From assembly GCA_030789695.1 (NCBI GenBank), contig CM061133.1, positions 95,933,128-95,997,127 on the forward strand: 64,000 bases of DNA. Reading direction: 5' to 3'. Below are positions 9,865 through 22,418 of this stretch, one piece after another; positions within the stretch are counted from its first letter, which is position 1, and the number at the start of each line of letters is the position of its first letter. Source of the stretch: Scilla litardierei. Its lineage: Eukaryota > Streptophyta > Magnoliopsida > Asparagales > Asparagaceae. A program made the position numbers and the translations under genes. Below the pieces are notes generated by a model, which saw only the letters and a program-made list of their open reading frames with translations, was not told where the DNA came from and did no database searches.

Positions 9865-11770
9865 ATGAATTCCATTTATTATGCATTTGCTGACGGTCAG
9901 TCCATATCACGACCCCCTAGATTTAATGGTGTAGATTATGCTTATTGGAAAACTGGAATGAAAATCTACTTAGCAGCTGGTGATTATAATATATGGAATA
10001 TTGTTGAAAAAGGCTATAGTCCTCCCATGATTAAAATTCAAGATACTGAAATGTTAATACCTGAAGATAAATGTGATAACAATGATAAAAAACATTTTTT
10101 CTTGAATAATAAATCCATGAATGTGCTCATTTGTTCTCTAGATAAATCTGAATTCAATCGTATCTCACATTGTCTAACTGCAATGGAAATATGGCATACG
10201 CTAAAGGTGACGCATGAGGGAACATCACATGTGAAGGAGTCTAGACTTGCCTTGCTGAGTATAGAGTACGAGAGCTTTCGCATGCTATCGTCAGAATCTA
10301 TTTCAGCGATATTTGCAAGGTTCACCGATATCGTCTACTAGTCTAGCTCTCTCGGTAAGCCATACTCTAGCATTGAACATGTAAGGAAAATCTTAAGGGC
10401 GCTGCCAAGCTCGTTCAGGCCTAAAGTCACTGTCATCTAAGAATCGAAAGATCTATCTCAAATGAGGGTGGAAGACCTGATATGTAATTTAATGTCCCAC
10501 GAGCTTGAGCTACAGAATATAGAGGCTAGAGAGAAACCAGAGGCGAAGAAAAAAGAAGCAAAACCACCAGCTCTTCAAGCTAGAGAAGATGTCGAGGATG
10601 ACGATGAGGAGATGGAGTTGATGGTCAGAAATTTCAGGAAATTCATCAGAACTCCTCAAGGAAGAGCAGAAATGCAAAACAGGTTTAATCGTTCCAATAA
10701 ATTTAATTCAACTAAAAAATCTTCTCATCAGCCTGCTACTGACCATGTCACATGTTTTAAATGCAACAAGAATGGACATTATATGAAGCATTGCACACAA
10801 GAAACAGCTAATGTTGCAGAGAAGAAAGGAAAAAGCCAAGGTGCTAACATGGGGACATGGACAGCGAAGCTGAGGATGAGGATAAGGAGCATGAAGTTGC
10901 GCACTCCTTCGTCTGTTTGATGGGAAAACACGATGAGGTAACATCTTGCACTAAAAGAGTTGATCTTCTGAATTTGTGTAAAGTAATGCAAGCTAAACTT
11001 GATATGCAAAAATGTACTATAAATGATATGTAAGATGAAATTGACAACCTAGAATCTACTCTAGAAAAACGTGAATCCACATTAGAAGTTTTTAAAAATT
11101 CTAACGGTGAACTACAACAAGAAAATTGCGACATGTTTCATGAAACAAATGAATTGAAAGGAAAACTTGTTGCTTGTAATTCTATCATTGCTCTATTGGA
11201 AACAGAGAACTCTATGTTGCATGAAAAAGCTATTTGTCTTATTGTCCTTCTTTATTGAATAACGTTAATATGCTTAAGCAAGATTTAATTAAGCTTGAAA
11301 CTGAAAGAGATTATATGATTAAAAAAGCTTAACGATAAATTGTGCATGCTAAATAACGAGCTTAAAATCAGGAAAAAGAATGAAGATGACAATAAGAAGG
11401 CTTTTATAAGTAAATGTACTTTTCTTGTGGATGAGGATGCGCTATTAAAATCCAAAGTCTTTAGTCTAGAATTGTCATTAAGGAAATTTTCAATTGGTAA
11501 ACATTTGTTGGATACTATACTTGAAAATCAATTATATGGCAATAATAGACGTGGACTTGGATTTGGTTTAAAAAATGTTGAAAAGCCTCAGTTTAAGAAA
11601 ATCCACAATGTGCCTACAATTGCTAAAAATGTTTATGCAAAGTGATTTACTTGTGATAGTGTTGGTCACACATCGTATTATTGTAAGTTTAGGAACACGA
11701 ATATAAAGTTTAAACAAGTGTGGGTTCCTAAAAATTTGATGGCTAACATGAGTAGACCTTGTTCGATTCC
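9865..11770 (+). pseudogene. copia-B Gag pseudogene (SIRE/Maximus-like)
   Basis: Gag forms the retroelement particle and binds its RNA. The start is the ATG at 9865, just after the primer-binding site. The N-terminal part has PPRFNGVDYAYWK and EIWHTLKVTHEGT, hallmarks of the plant copia Gag (UBN2-type) domain. A first CCHC knuckle (CFKCNKNGHYMKHC) lies near 10757-10798. A Lys/Glu/Asn-rich, probably coiled-coil segment follows, then a second knuckle with the CX2CX4HX4C pattern at 11643-11684. In that knuckle the first Cys codon is now TGA. In-frame stops occur at 10339 (TAG) and 10438 (TAA), and frameshifts near 10855 and in 11030-11340. The piece ends near KQVWVPKN. Nothing of protease or pol follows. 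The copy cannot make a full Gag. Confidence 0.88.
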
Positions 11771-13007
11771 AAGGTCACACATAACATCTACCGTATATGT
11801 AAGATAGAGATTTGGTGAGGAGCATGATTTGAAAGTTTCATTATTTAGCTCCTTAGTCAAATGACGACCCGAAGGTATATCTTTTTCTTTGAAATTAATG
11901 CATACCTTCATAGATTTTGCTTGCTTGAACAATTTTTAATTTGTGTGCTAGTTTGCTTGAGTCTAGTTTGCTTGAGTCATTATTTATAAAAAATAAAAAA
12001 AATGAAAAAGACAAAAAGCAAAAAAAATGGGTGCTTAATGAATACCTTTTCTCTTTGTATCATTCAAGTAGTATTATTGAATGTCATTAATATCCTTGTA
12101 GAAATCACTGTATTATTGTTATATTTACATCCGCATGTTAGAATTCCTAAGTAGCCATGACATGTTTAATGAATTGAATAACTTGATTTATACACCTACA
12201 CCTTCACTTTCACGAATATTGAATATTGTTGCACAATTAGAGAATCATTTATGAAATGTTGGAAAGTGAATGTAGGTTGAAGGTAACTGATAAATCTAAG
12301 GGATATGATGTGTATTTGACATGGATAAAAATTGAGCACAAAAATATTTATATATGAAACAAGAAAAATGAAAAAGTATGTATAATTGCTCCGTATGTAA
12401 AATGGATACAATTCATGGCAAGTATATTACCCACGAGTATCTAACTTATGCTATATGGGTAATCTTTAGCGTTGGTGTATTTTACTCGTCAAGCAAACCT
12501 GCACATCTAAGAGTCCTTATAGGCTATGTTTTTGCGGTGTGGTATCTTGAACTCATTTTTAATGAGGTGAGAAAAATCAATCCTAGTGATATCATGTTTA
12601 TTGGAAAATGTGGATTGGTTTCTGGTTGATTTCTATGAGAGTTCTCCCTTTATGCTTCAATTATTTAATCATCACACTTACACGACGGTGTAGAAGTCTA
12701 TGTTACTCTTTTTATTGAATTTGAAGTGATTATTCTAAGAAAAATGACATGCAAGTATTAGTTGTAATTTATAATTCTTTACTTTTTGAATGTGACTTGA
12801 AATAGACTTCGTGTATAAGCTTTTGATGATAACAAAATGGAAGAAAATAATGAAGATTTGGTGCATTAATGAATAATTGAATACGTGAATATATGTTCAA
12901 GGGGGAGCAAGAAAATAGGTGGAGCATACCATGCTTATTTGTTTCACATTGGCATGCATCATTGCATGTTTGTATGCTTGTACATCAAGTGGTAACTTGT
13001 TCCATAC
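11771..13007 (+). other. 3' non-coding interior of copia-B, no gene seen
   Basis: AT-rich sequence without a credible frame. It contains repeated GCTTGCTTGA or GTTTGCTTGAG words (11915-11975). It should correspond to the long 3' untranslated region of a SIRE-like element. It is cut at 13007 by the minus-strand LARD-A and resumes at 43202. Confidence 0.55.
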
Positions 13008-14401
13008 TGTAGGGTTTTGGTGGACCCTCAGCGCACAAATCCGTGCCCGTCCTAAGTCGGACGGAACACGGAAACAAAAATGCAGCAGGAAATAACATGT
13101 TAATCTAATTAACATGCAGACCTAAGGAACAAGACCCTTAGCGAGGATCTCTGCCAACTTGGGATGGATCTGACCATCCCAAGGGGGATCTAAACTACTG
13201 CGAATAATTAAAACAAAAGCTTCTTAAAACACATACTTGGAACCTTGCCCTGGGGCAGGCAAGGTGTACCGCACCGTCTTTCGAGCCGATCCCCGTCCCA
13301 CGCTGAGCCGCTCCTCGAACCGCTCCTTGAACCGCTCTGCATCCTGAGGCGAGCAATCCTCGTGTCGTCGATCCAACCACGTGTCGAAAAAAGTTTCACG
13401 CGAGTGAAAGCCTTCGCCAAGATTTCAGATCTGAATCCAAACTCCATCGATTTTGATTTAAGCTTTGATCAGAGCGTGCTCCAACGTTTTTGAGAGATGC
13501 TCAGATCTTGATCTTGGGACAAATTTGGAGGAAGGGGGAGGCCCCTATTTATATAGGCGACAGACTCTCCCCTTTTCTCCACAACCGATGTGGGACTATT
13601 ATATTTGAGTTAATTAACTCAAGTTAGTTTATCTTTTATAAAGGGCAAACTTACGTGAAATTTAACTCCCTCACCGTTGAGCTTCATGATTGATACAACC
13701 TATCAATTCGAAGGGCGTTCAACGGTGAACGCATAGGAAAAAACGGTGAGTCAATCGAAGTCCGTCTGACCCCTCAATTGATCGCCCAAAGTTCAGCCCA
13801 AGGCTTGATTTTCGTCCAAAATCAGCCGTCACAAAAACTACATAGCCCCTAGGGTTCTGCACCCAAGTTGTGGGACACACAACACCAGCTGGGCGAGCCC
13901 AGCCTAGGCACCTGGCCCAGGCCAATGCGCCTAGCCTGGGCCAGACGCCTGGGCCTGGCGCCCAGGCCATGCACCCGGCCCAGGGCGCCCAGGCGCCCGG
14001 GATCGCGCCCATGCCCAGGGCACCTGCCCTAGGCACCTGGGCCTAGGCCTAGGGCCCCTAGTCCTGGCTGGCCAAACGCCCAGGCCAGACCTGGATGGTC
14101 TGGCCTGGGTTAGCCTGGTCTGACCCATGCCCAAACTGGGCATGGGTCAGACCCTTTGGAGCTGTTTTGTGCATAACTTGGGCATTTGGCGTCCGATTTG
14201 GACGACGTTCGAATCTGGGCGTAGACCGGGACATTCCCGTCGTATCCGTAAACTTTTCCTTGCGTTTATTTCATTAAATATTGTCGTAAACTATTTACGA
14301 TACATTTAATCCGATTTGCATCAAATACAAAATAGCCCCTATCTAAGCTTATATTATTATTTGCATCAAATACAAATGATCTGAGGGCACATCCCTCTAC
14401 A
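13008..14401 (-). mobile_element. 3' LTR of minus LARD-A (short form)
   Basis: Read on the minus strand it starts TGTAGAGGGATGTGCC and ends CCAAAACCCTACA. It contains a CCTGGGC-type GC block (13870-14120), a TATA box at 13544-13557 and the GAACCGCTCC tandem words near 13305-13345. It is homologous to the last 1.4 kb of the long LARD-A LTRs. Confidence 0.9.
13544..13557 (-). promoter_or_regulatory. TATA box of minus LARD-A 3' LTR
   Basis: The plus strand reads CCTATTTATATAGG; the minus strand gives a TATATAAATAG box at the position conserved in all LARD-A LTRs. Confidence 0.75.
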
Positions 14402-14421
14402 TCTCCCACTTGCACTCAGGG
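14402..14421 (-). other. Polypurine tract of minus LARD-A
   Basis: The reverse complement reads CCTGAGTGCAAGTGGGAGA directly before the LTR start TGTAG. The same words precede the LTR at 50165. This tract is the functional second one; an older copy lies at 37926-37945. Confidence 0.85.
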
Positions 14422-14603
14422 TCATTTATTCCGAATGCAGGATATAATTGCAAACATCGTTTGCTATATTTTATCCCTTGCATCAAATGCAAATTCTCCC
14501 TAATCGTTTCTACTTAGTACTAGACGAAGGTCACACTCTGTGTGAGACCCTACAGCCTGACCCTTACTACAGGTTGTGCTTGAAGCCCTATACGGCAGAG
14601 ACC

Positions 14604-16268
14604 TGACGTCCCCTAGATTTGTGACGTATAAATGGTGCAATATGATTGGGGATACCAGATTTAAATATTTATACCGCAAGCACACGGTGTTGTAGTATGG
14701 CTTGGGAGTCGAACACAGGGAGGCGTGGTTGTGCTTGTGTCAAAGAGGAACCGGTTCATCCTATGGGTGAGCTAGCCCGAACGATCGATGGTTTGTCACA
14801 GAATGTAAATACGAAGGATAAACGATATAAAAGGAAACCTAGGACTTCGTTTACCACCCTATCATGTGTTCTCACTATTATGACCGACGGATAGGAATAT
14901 GATCGGATTTAGGGTTTAGTGGTGAGACATTGCCTCTAAAAGTGATACCGGTGTCCCATGGGCCCGATGTTCCGGTCGATGCCCAGGATGATACGCCGGA
15001 CTACCCGGGTTCGGTCAGTGAACATTCCCATGTCCATTAACATTGACCGACTCCGGGAGCACTAAGCTCGCAATGATAACTTCCAACATCTCATCATGTT
15101 ATTCCCACGTGCTAGGATTCAATGTCTACGCTAAGGGCGTGAGCTGTGGCTAGGGAGTCAACCGCCAAGTTTATTCCCCCTTGGCCCGACGGTCAAAGGT
15201 GGTCTTTTTCCCGCCGATGACAATGAAACACCCCGCGTAACCATCAAAATTCCTAATCCCTATCGAAATCCTATTCCTATGCATGCATTAGTGAGAACCC
15301 ACGAAGGGGTTTCCACCAAAATCCCAGATTTGGGAATTACTCACAAATCAAGATTAAAAAGCAATCTAAATGAAAATCAACCGTAAAAATCATGATCAGG
15401 CAATTGAAATGAGGTAGTAGCAATGCTAATAAGATAATATCAAAGTTTCACAAAGATCAGAAGACTTACAAAAACAGTAAAATTCCAGCCGTCACCGTAC
15501 AAGAAAAAAGACAAAAAATAACAGCTCTTGTTTTAAGAAACCTAGGGTAACTATATATAGAAATCGACGTCACCCGATCGGTTGAAGCATCAACTGATCG
15601 GGTGAGCTGCATGATGCTTCGGCCGTCGGGCTTTAGAACTTCAACCGCTCACTTGGTCCGATCGGTTGGCGTCTCTGGGTCGTCACTTGGAGGGATGCGG
15701 CATCAGGTGAACCGATCGGTTGAGTTATCAACCGATCGGTTGGAGTTTCTCCTAAAAGAACAGAGAACACAGTCGAACTGGCACGGTCAGCGAGCCGTCG
15801 GTTGAGCTCTCCGGGTCATCGCTTGGAAATTTCGCTTCAGATGAACCGATCGGGTGAGGTGTCACCCGATCGGTTGGAATTCAACTCCAAATGGCCAAGA
15901 GCTCTATTGGATTGAACCGGTTGACGAACCGGTCGGTTAGGCCGCACTTCACTTCAGCCTTAGTCTGGGTCGGATACACGTGCATCACCCGATCGGTTGG
16001 CTGTGTCCAACCGATCGGTTTGAGGGCTGAAAAATAGCAATCTTCATTTTTTGACCCACTGGATCGCGTGTGACTCCTCCCGTTGCTCTGGGGACTCATG
16101 ATATCTTTGTTATATTTCCCCTACACTGGCAATCACCTGCAAACACACAAAAACACGGAGAAATGAAAGAAAACTAAAAATCATAAGAAAACGAGTACAA
16201 GACGACGGAAAACAACGGAAAAACACAAAGAAGATGTGCGTGACTATATAAAATATAAACGCACGTCA
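14604..16268 (-). mobile_element. 3' LTR of minus Athila-like element
   Basis: 1665 bp starting TGACGTGCG and ending GGGGACGTCA on the minus strand. It carries an array of CAACCGATCGGTTG-type palindromes (15571-16022) immediately upstream of a TATATATAG box (15551-15560) in transcription direction. A block at 15235-15350 is missing from the 5' LTR at the matching place, near 36056, which accounts for the length difference. Confidence 0.92.
15551..16022 (-). promoter_or_regulatory. LTR promoter: palindrome array plus TATA box (minus Athila, 3' LTR)
   Basis: Nine or more near copies of the palindrome core CCGATCGG, mostly as CAACCGATCGGTTG or CACCCGATCGGTTG, are spread over 450 bp. The last copy (from 15571) ends 10 bp from CTATATATAG. 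Several C-to-T or C-to-A changes mark decay. The regulatory role is inferred. Confidence 0.75.
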
Positions 16269-17823
16269 AAATCCCCCAAGCTGAACCCTTCCTCGTCCTC
16301 GAGGAAGACGAGTGAGAGTAGGAGCTCGAAGGGAAATATAGAGAGATAGAGAGAGAAAGAGAAATCAAAATCTTAAATCGCCCGTCAGGGCCAACAAAAT
16401 CAAACATGCCACACCAAGCAAGCAAGCGACAAATCACAACACTAAACCAAGGAATACGAGTCCAAACAAGTGTCGTGGGCCCATACGGTGAAGCGCGAGT
16501 GGGTGTGGTCGTGTGCTAGCAGACGGTATCATTATCTACATTGTGCAATAAGCTTCATATACACAAATCCAAGGAAAGACCCAAATATCGATTTGATTTG
16601 AAATAAGCGGTGAATAAATAGCTCAAGTATGCATGAGAACAGAGTAAGAATCGAAGCGTATCATGTGTCAGGGACTCCACAGCTAGGGACTAGGAAATCA
16701 CCACACTATCGCCTAGATAATAGCTAGAAAGTCCATATTCCAAGTGTTTTCGAAAACGATGGAGGTTGAGAATGTGTGGAGTAGAACACTCGGTGCAAAC
16801 TCTCGCCTTCCCTTTATTCTCGGTAGGTAGGAAAATATTCCCACTGGAATTTTTTTGGGTTTTGGATATATGTGTTTTTTTGGATTTTTGGCATATACAT
16901 ATATTTCTTTCTTTTCTCTTTTCTTTTTTGGGTTTTTCTTTTCTCTTTTTTTTGGATTTTTGGATTTTTGGGGTATATACATGTGTACTCTCCCAAGTGA
17001 GAGAACGGTACACGACGAGGGGATTTGCACCAAGTAAAATAAAAAAGAAATCGGATTCTAAACACTTAGGCAAAGGACATTTATCTCGCTAATCGGAGCA
17101 TAGGACAAATGGGTTATCCTAGTCCTAATTGTGAAATCCTGACACATGCGAATTGAAGTATACGATATAAATATATTCATGCATATAGAAGCAGACAGGA
17201 GAAGTAAATACCGCATATTCAAATCGAAGAATGATAATCTAGGGGTCATCCCAGGACAGGTATATAAATCAAAATCACAAAGTAGAAGCACACTATAAGC
17301 TAGTCACGACACACGACTCACATAAAAGCTAAGTGGACCCACCATGCATGAAATGCAAGAGGACTCGGCTTCCTAGGGTTAGTGAATGTGATTAGCGAAG
17401 CCATGCTAGGTGTGTGTGTGTGTGTGTGTGATTCTATGGCAATTCATCATATGGGGTCATCTCTAGGAAAAAGAGATAAAAAGAAGAAAAGAAAAAAGAA
17501 AAACATGAAGAAAACGACTCAAAAACGAATAAAAAGACACAAATGACGCACGAAGTGCGACTCTCCCTAGCTGAAACTTGCATTGCCCTCAATGCAATAG
17601 AAGTAAATACGGGAGGGCAATGAAAAGGGGGGGGAATACGCACCGACTCAAAGAGAAATGAAAAACAAGAAAAACACACATATGGAATAGGAAAAATAAA
17701 AAGAAGGAAAAAGAAACAAAGAAAATAAAGGGTAGAGAATCACACCACACGACATATATAAACAAGCACACCGTAAAAACATCACACGACAACACACATA
17801 AAAAACAACTTCCCCCAAGCTAG
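16269..17823 (-). other. Polypurine tract and 3' non-coding region of minus Athila
   Basis: The minus strand ends CAGCTTGGGGGATTT just before the LTR, preceded by a CCTCGAGGACGAGG word (16291-16304). The rest is non-coding. It includes T-rich tracts (16840-16975), a GT microsatellite (17411-17430) and two further G-tract cassettes. One is a CATTGAGGGCAATG hairpin (17581-17594) followed by AGCTAGGGAGAG; the other is AGCTTGGGGGAAG at 17811-17823. Small frames here are composition artefacts. Confidence 0.75.
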
Positions 17824-19787
17824 TCATGACAATGCTAGTGATATGATATGATTGATGGTGCAGAAATATGCCAGGGGTAGGTCGGAAAAGAAAAAGGAAT
17901 CAGAATGCAGGAGAGGAACTATCCTCGTCCTCCTCAATAGAAGATGGAGGGGTGTGGACGGGAGAGGTGACGGGTGTGCTGAGAAGTGGAGAAAGGGGTC
18001 GAGGTGATGGATGGGTGGGTGTGGAGGAGGTGTGAACAATGGGTGGTGTGGTGGTGATGATGGTGAGTGGTAGGGATATGGCGACCAACGCTGTGGTAGA
18101 TGGGAGAGGTACGGGGTAGGAGAGGATGATGTGAGAAGGGATCTCGATCGCACCTGTAATTTCTTGCAGCACATGTATGGGGTGAGTGAAGTGGAGGGTG
18201 GCGGAGGTGGTGGGTCAGAAACGGTGTGTGTAGAGGAAGTAGTGGGAATGGAAGTGGTGCTGGGAGGGGATGATCGTGAAGGTGGAGGTGAAGAATGTGA
18301 TGGTGGAGGTGAAGATCGTCGAGGAGGTGAAGGTGGTGGTGAGGGTGGTGATGGTCCATGAATGTGAGTGAGAAGGCAGAGGATGGCGGCCACGTTCCTC
18401 TCAAGTGCGAGAAAACGTGGGTGGGTAAAGATAGAAGAGGACGGAACCGAGGAGGTCGATGTGGATACGCCAGCACACAGTGCAGCTAACTCAGCCTCAA
18501 GATCGAGGTGAGCAGAGGTGGCTCGACGAAAGGAAGAAGTAGTGGTCGTACGGACAAGAGAGGTGGTGACGGTGGTGATGGGGACAGAAGCCGGGGTGGC
18601 ACTACTGGGTCCAGTCCCGGTGTCTCCTCGGGACGTAGGTATGTCCTGCTCGCCTAAGTGGGCGGTAGGGGGAGGTGATCTGGGTGCGCCCGGGATAAGA
18701 AACGGAAGATGTAACCCCCCTAGAAACTCAGGGTCAAGAGGGAATGTCCAATCTGCCACAAGCTGGATAGGCATACGAGCGGGGTTGGGCAGAATGGTGT
18801 AAGGAGCAGGGGGTGACCGTAGTAGAAAGTGAAACGACCGTCGGGTCGAGGCTTGATCATGTATGTGCCGCAGGACATCAAGATCTAGACGTGGAGGTCC
18901 TGCGGCAGAAGGCAAATCTCGGGGGATGACGATATTGTACTGTGGATATGAAGCTATAATGGTAATGAGGCCCCCGCAACAATACTTGCCCTTGCCGACG
19001 CGGCTAATCTCAAGTAGCTTGTGAATAAGCCAAGCACCAGCATAAATGGGAATGCGAGGGGCCCCGAAGGCGATCCTGTCGTCACCGCAAATAAAATAAA
19101 ATGTCATAGCCCACAAAATAAAAAGGCAGGGATAGTCATGGCCCCGGACTCATCCCTGGGGAAGAATGTGCAAGATATGATTCGGTGGGGCAGACGAAAT
19201 ACGGGGTGAATGATGGAGGAGGCCTTGGCCTTACCTCGAGGATAATGATCGTGTTGGGTGAGGCGAAACCAAAATTGATCGACGTCGAAATCACGGTAAT
19301 ATCTGTAGGGACGGATAGCATCGTCCCCTAGAATGGGGAAACCGAAAATGTTATTGATAATATTCAGGTGTGTGCGGATGGTTTTGTTTCGAACGTGGAA
19401 AACGATGATCGATCACGACTCACATTTAAGGGAAGATAGGAATTCTAGTGTGAGGGCGGGGTAGGACGCCGCGTGGGCGTTTAAGAAAGCTATCCATCCT
19501 AAGTTAGCGAAGAGAGTCTCGACCTCGGAGAAAACTCCGAGATCGATAAGAGTTTGGGCATGTGCAAACTTGGTGGATATGTGTCCTCGTGCATAGAGTC
19601 TATTATAAAAATCTTTCTGCTCAAGACTCAAAAAACGGTAACCATGCGGTCCCATCATTGGGTTCTCATGAGGGATAATTGGTTAGGGTTGGGATTGTGT
19701 AGGCTGTGTAGGAGGAGGACGTGAACTAGGTGGACTTGTGGTCTTCTGTCTCTTACGAGACGACCCCTCCTCATGCATGATAGCCAT
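17824..19787 (-). pseudogene. 3' ORF of minus Athila (Athila ORF / plant transposon-protein type)
   Basis: The start chosen is the ATG at 19787, which gives a basic, nuclear-localisation-like N-terminus (SSRKRQK). A TAA follows about 33 codons later, then the frame continues with GYRFLSLEQKDFYNRLYARG and NLGWIAFLNAHAASYPALTL. That pattern resembles the domain found in Athila 3' ORFs (Pfam Transposase_32 or ATHILA type; no search run). A TGA at 19413 and later frame changes break it. The C-terminal third is Pro/Ser/Thr-rich and has two competing frames near 18170, one ending in an acidic tail (IEEDED). The plus-strand element carries a counterpart at 26526-28557. The function is unknown; a nuclear DNA- or RNA-binding role is conceivable. 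Confidence 0.65.
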
Positions 19788-20254
19788 ACCCTTATCCTTG
19801 TCCCTGGCCACGACAGTGTGTGATACAAGTGTATGCAAGTCTATATGAATGCACACGACCAAATGACAATTGAGCCAAAATATACCACGGGGGCAAAATT
19901 AAAAATGGAGCTAAGGAGTGAAGTTACCCATTAGCGTATTGAATCCTTGCTCGCAAATCACCCAACGCAGCGCAATGAGGGAAGTGTGAAGCCGCTGCAT
20001 GCCGTTCCAACGAAATTTGAAATTTTTCGAAAAAGAGCGAAGTTAGGGCTTAGGGTTGCTGCAGATTTTGGGAAGAATGGGGATGGAGAGAGGGTAGGAT
20101 TGATGGAGAGAGAGATTGCGGATGTGGGGAGATCGATTGAGGGGGATTGTTGGCCGGTTGAGGGAGCAAGGTGGCCGGTTGGGAGAGAAAGAATGCGAAA
20201 CGACGGCGGAAATTTGAAATCGGGTGAGAGAAATGAATCGGGTGAAGGCCGGGG

Positions 20255-20470
20255 TATTTATAGGGTTTTTAGGCGAGCCGATCGGGTGAGATTTCACCCA
20301 ATCGGTTGAGGCGATTTTCGAAAATTTCTGTTGGACGGCAGCTACAGGCGAACCGATCGGTTGAGATTTCAACCAATCGGTTGTCCGCTTCACAATTTTC
20401 TCGAGAGCATCCCCGACTTCACCCAGACAGTCACCCGATCAGAGCTCCAGTCAACCGATCGGTTAAATTA
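20255..20470 (-). promoter_or_regulatory. Internal promoter of minus Athila: palindrome array and TATA box
   Basis: Six CCGATCGG-type palindromes lie at 20276-20470 and two more at 32337-32370, which is the same array split by the nested element. In transcription direction the array ends about 14 bp before CCCTATAAATACC (20253-20265), which is upstream of the 3' ORF. The palindrome is the one used in this element's LTRs, so one binding factor could serve both promoters. Confidence 0.7.
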
Positions 20471-20570
20471 ATCCTCAAATTTCCTGAGAACTCTGCTCTT
20501 CTCACTCGATCTGCCACCTGGTCTCAGCTGTTCCATCCGAGTGGTTCGCTGATGAACAGATATAGTCCAC

Positions 20571-22394
20571 TGAGCCCTCCGTATTTTACACCTTTTTCCT
20601 GCATGTTTGCATGCCATTTAGATCGCTCAAATCGTGTTTTTCACGTTTATTCGACAATATTGCGATGCTTTTCACGATTTGTTGTTTTTGTCGTATTTCA
20701 AGAGATTTGGAGAGATTTTGAGTGATTCTGAGATGCACCCACTCCGGAGTGTCACCGACGACTCTCTTGAGGGGTATTTTGCTATTGGAGTGGAGTGGAA
20801 GGAGAAAGAACGTCGTAGGAGCGACGAGGAGGCGAAAATATGAAGTTTGGGCACTTTGAGCATTTCACTCGGCCGAGTGAAGGAGTCACTCGGCCAACCA
20901 TAGGAAGCCGGCTCGGCCGGCCAGATCGGACACGCAACAGAGCCAATATCAGCGTGCACTCAGCCGAGCATCGCCATGCCACTCGACCGAGCACCGAGTC
21001 ACCCCTTGCCCGAGTGGAGCCAAGACGATGGCAACAAAAGATGTCGAACTCTCTGTTTTTCGTCTGTACAGTCCCGATGACTGACTCGGCCGAGTGGAGA
21101 AAGACGGTCCGCCCGAGTGATAACCGACGTCCGCCCGAGTGACGAAAGACCGTCCGCCCGAGTGACCTCCAAGGAGACGACCCCCGAGACCCCCCAACTC
21201 TCTATTTCTGTACAGGGTTCGTCACTCGGCCGAGTGACATTTGTCACTCGGCCGAGTGAGCCGCGCTCCCTGTAGCGTAAACTGCGATTTTGAGGCTGCG
21301 CAGGGGCATTTTCGTCAGGGTTTTTTGGGCGATTTTGGGGGGTATTTAACCCCAGTTTTTAACCTAGTTTAGAGAGCCTTTTTTCAGAACTTTGGCAGCC
21401 TTTTTAGATTAACTTTTTAGGGAATAGATTGAGCTTTTAGAGAGGAGAGAAAAGTGAGATTTTGTTGGATGCTATCTTGTTCTTCATTGGTTTGTCTCTC
21501 TTTCTCTCAAAAACTCCTTTTTTATTGATTTGTTGAATATTTCTATGAATTCCATTCATTTTACTTATGAATTTCTATTGAATTTGATTATGAATTGTGA
21601 GTAGTTCATCGTCTTAGGGCGTAGGGATGAACCCTACGAGCCCAATTTCGAAATTGTGATGAATTGGTGAAACTATTGCTAGGATTGATTAGGGTTAGTT
21701 TGGGATTGCTATAATACGAATAGCTAGGGATTCATATCGATTGGGATTTGCAAGAGATTGGATCCCAATTCGATAGGAAGCCCTAGATATTCGAATTGGG
21801 TTGCAATTGAATTTCTCCGGAATCGGTTTGCAAGAGATTGGACCGAAACTAGGGTTTTCGACTGCAATTCTATACCAATACCCGTTTGTAAGAGATTGGA
21901 CGGGTAGTAACTATCCCAACCTAGGTCGTAGCTCGAGTTTGCATGAGAGTGGGCTCGAGATACGATTGAACGATGATGTTGTTCTTCACGCTAGTTTGCC
22001 TAGGTTAGGGTTTGCAAGAGATTGGACCCTACCCTAGGTTGGCTATAGACTGGCAATAGCGCGAGAGCGTGAGCTTGGTTTCACATTTAGTTGCAACTAG
22101 TTCACCCAAGTTTCAAGTTTAGCAATTGTGAAACCTACGAATCACAATGATGAGATACGGCAAGTAGCGGGGATTCCCTATCCCCTAAGCGTCTTTATTA
22201 ATTTGTTATTCCTTTATTACATTTGAACGACTGTGACCGCATATTTGCGAAAATTTCTCGAATTTTCCTATAGCCAGGTTATTGAGGAAGACACGGTTAC
22301 TAAGCCTCCCTGTGTTCGATACCCGCTCGTCGCTACACCGTGCGCTTGCGGTAAAACTACAATCGTTCTCCGGGTGTATATCCGTGGCCCATCA
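20571..22394 (+). mobile_element. 5' LTR of plus Athila-like element
   Basis: It starts TGAGCCCTCC (the 3' LTR has TGATCACTCT) and ends GGCCCATCA. U3 holds the CACTCGGCCGAGTG palindrome array (20866-21260), then a TATTTAA box near 21343. The 3' part has the phrase TTTGCAAGAGATTGGA or close variants five times (21747-22025). Confidence 0.92.
20866..21353 (+). promoter_or_regulatory. LTR promoter: CACTCGGCCGAGTG array plus TATA-like box
   Basis: Exact or near copies of CACTCGGCCGAGTG occur from 20866 to 21260, along with half-sites CGCCCGAGTGA repeated near 21112-21162. A TATTTAA box lies about 80 bp after the last copy. The 3' LTR repeats this at 30791-31184, with its box near 31266. Confidence 0.7.
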
Positions 22395-22400
22395 AGTTTT

Positions 22401-22418
22401 TGGCGCCGTTGATGGGGA
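22401..22418 (+). other. Primer-binding site of plus Athila
   Basis: TGGCGCCGTTGATGGGGA follows the LTR end by six bases. It matches the tRNA-Asp complement TGGCGCCGTTGCCGGGGA except for two bases. Confidence 0.9.

Noticed and set aside
15235..15350. A small insertion in the left LTR of the minus Athila element
   Set aside because: The other LTR lacks this block at 36056 with an abrupt CACCCCATTTGGG junction and there is no target duplication, so a deletion in the right LTR is simpler.
16690..17092. Lys-rich minus and Phe-rich plus frames
   Set aside because: Translation of T/G- and T/C-rich tracts in the 3' non-coding region of an Athila element.
17934..18476. His/Pro-rich 180-codon minus-strand frame
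   Set aside because: It is an alternative frame of the Pro-rich 3' ORF of the minus Athila element and is mostly low-complexity.
20866..21260. Possible CRISPR-like array of palindromic repeats
   Set aside because: Plant nuclear retroelement context, irregular spacing, no conserved-length spacers, and repeats that are only 14 bp.
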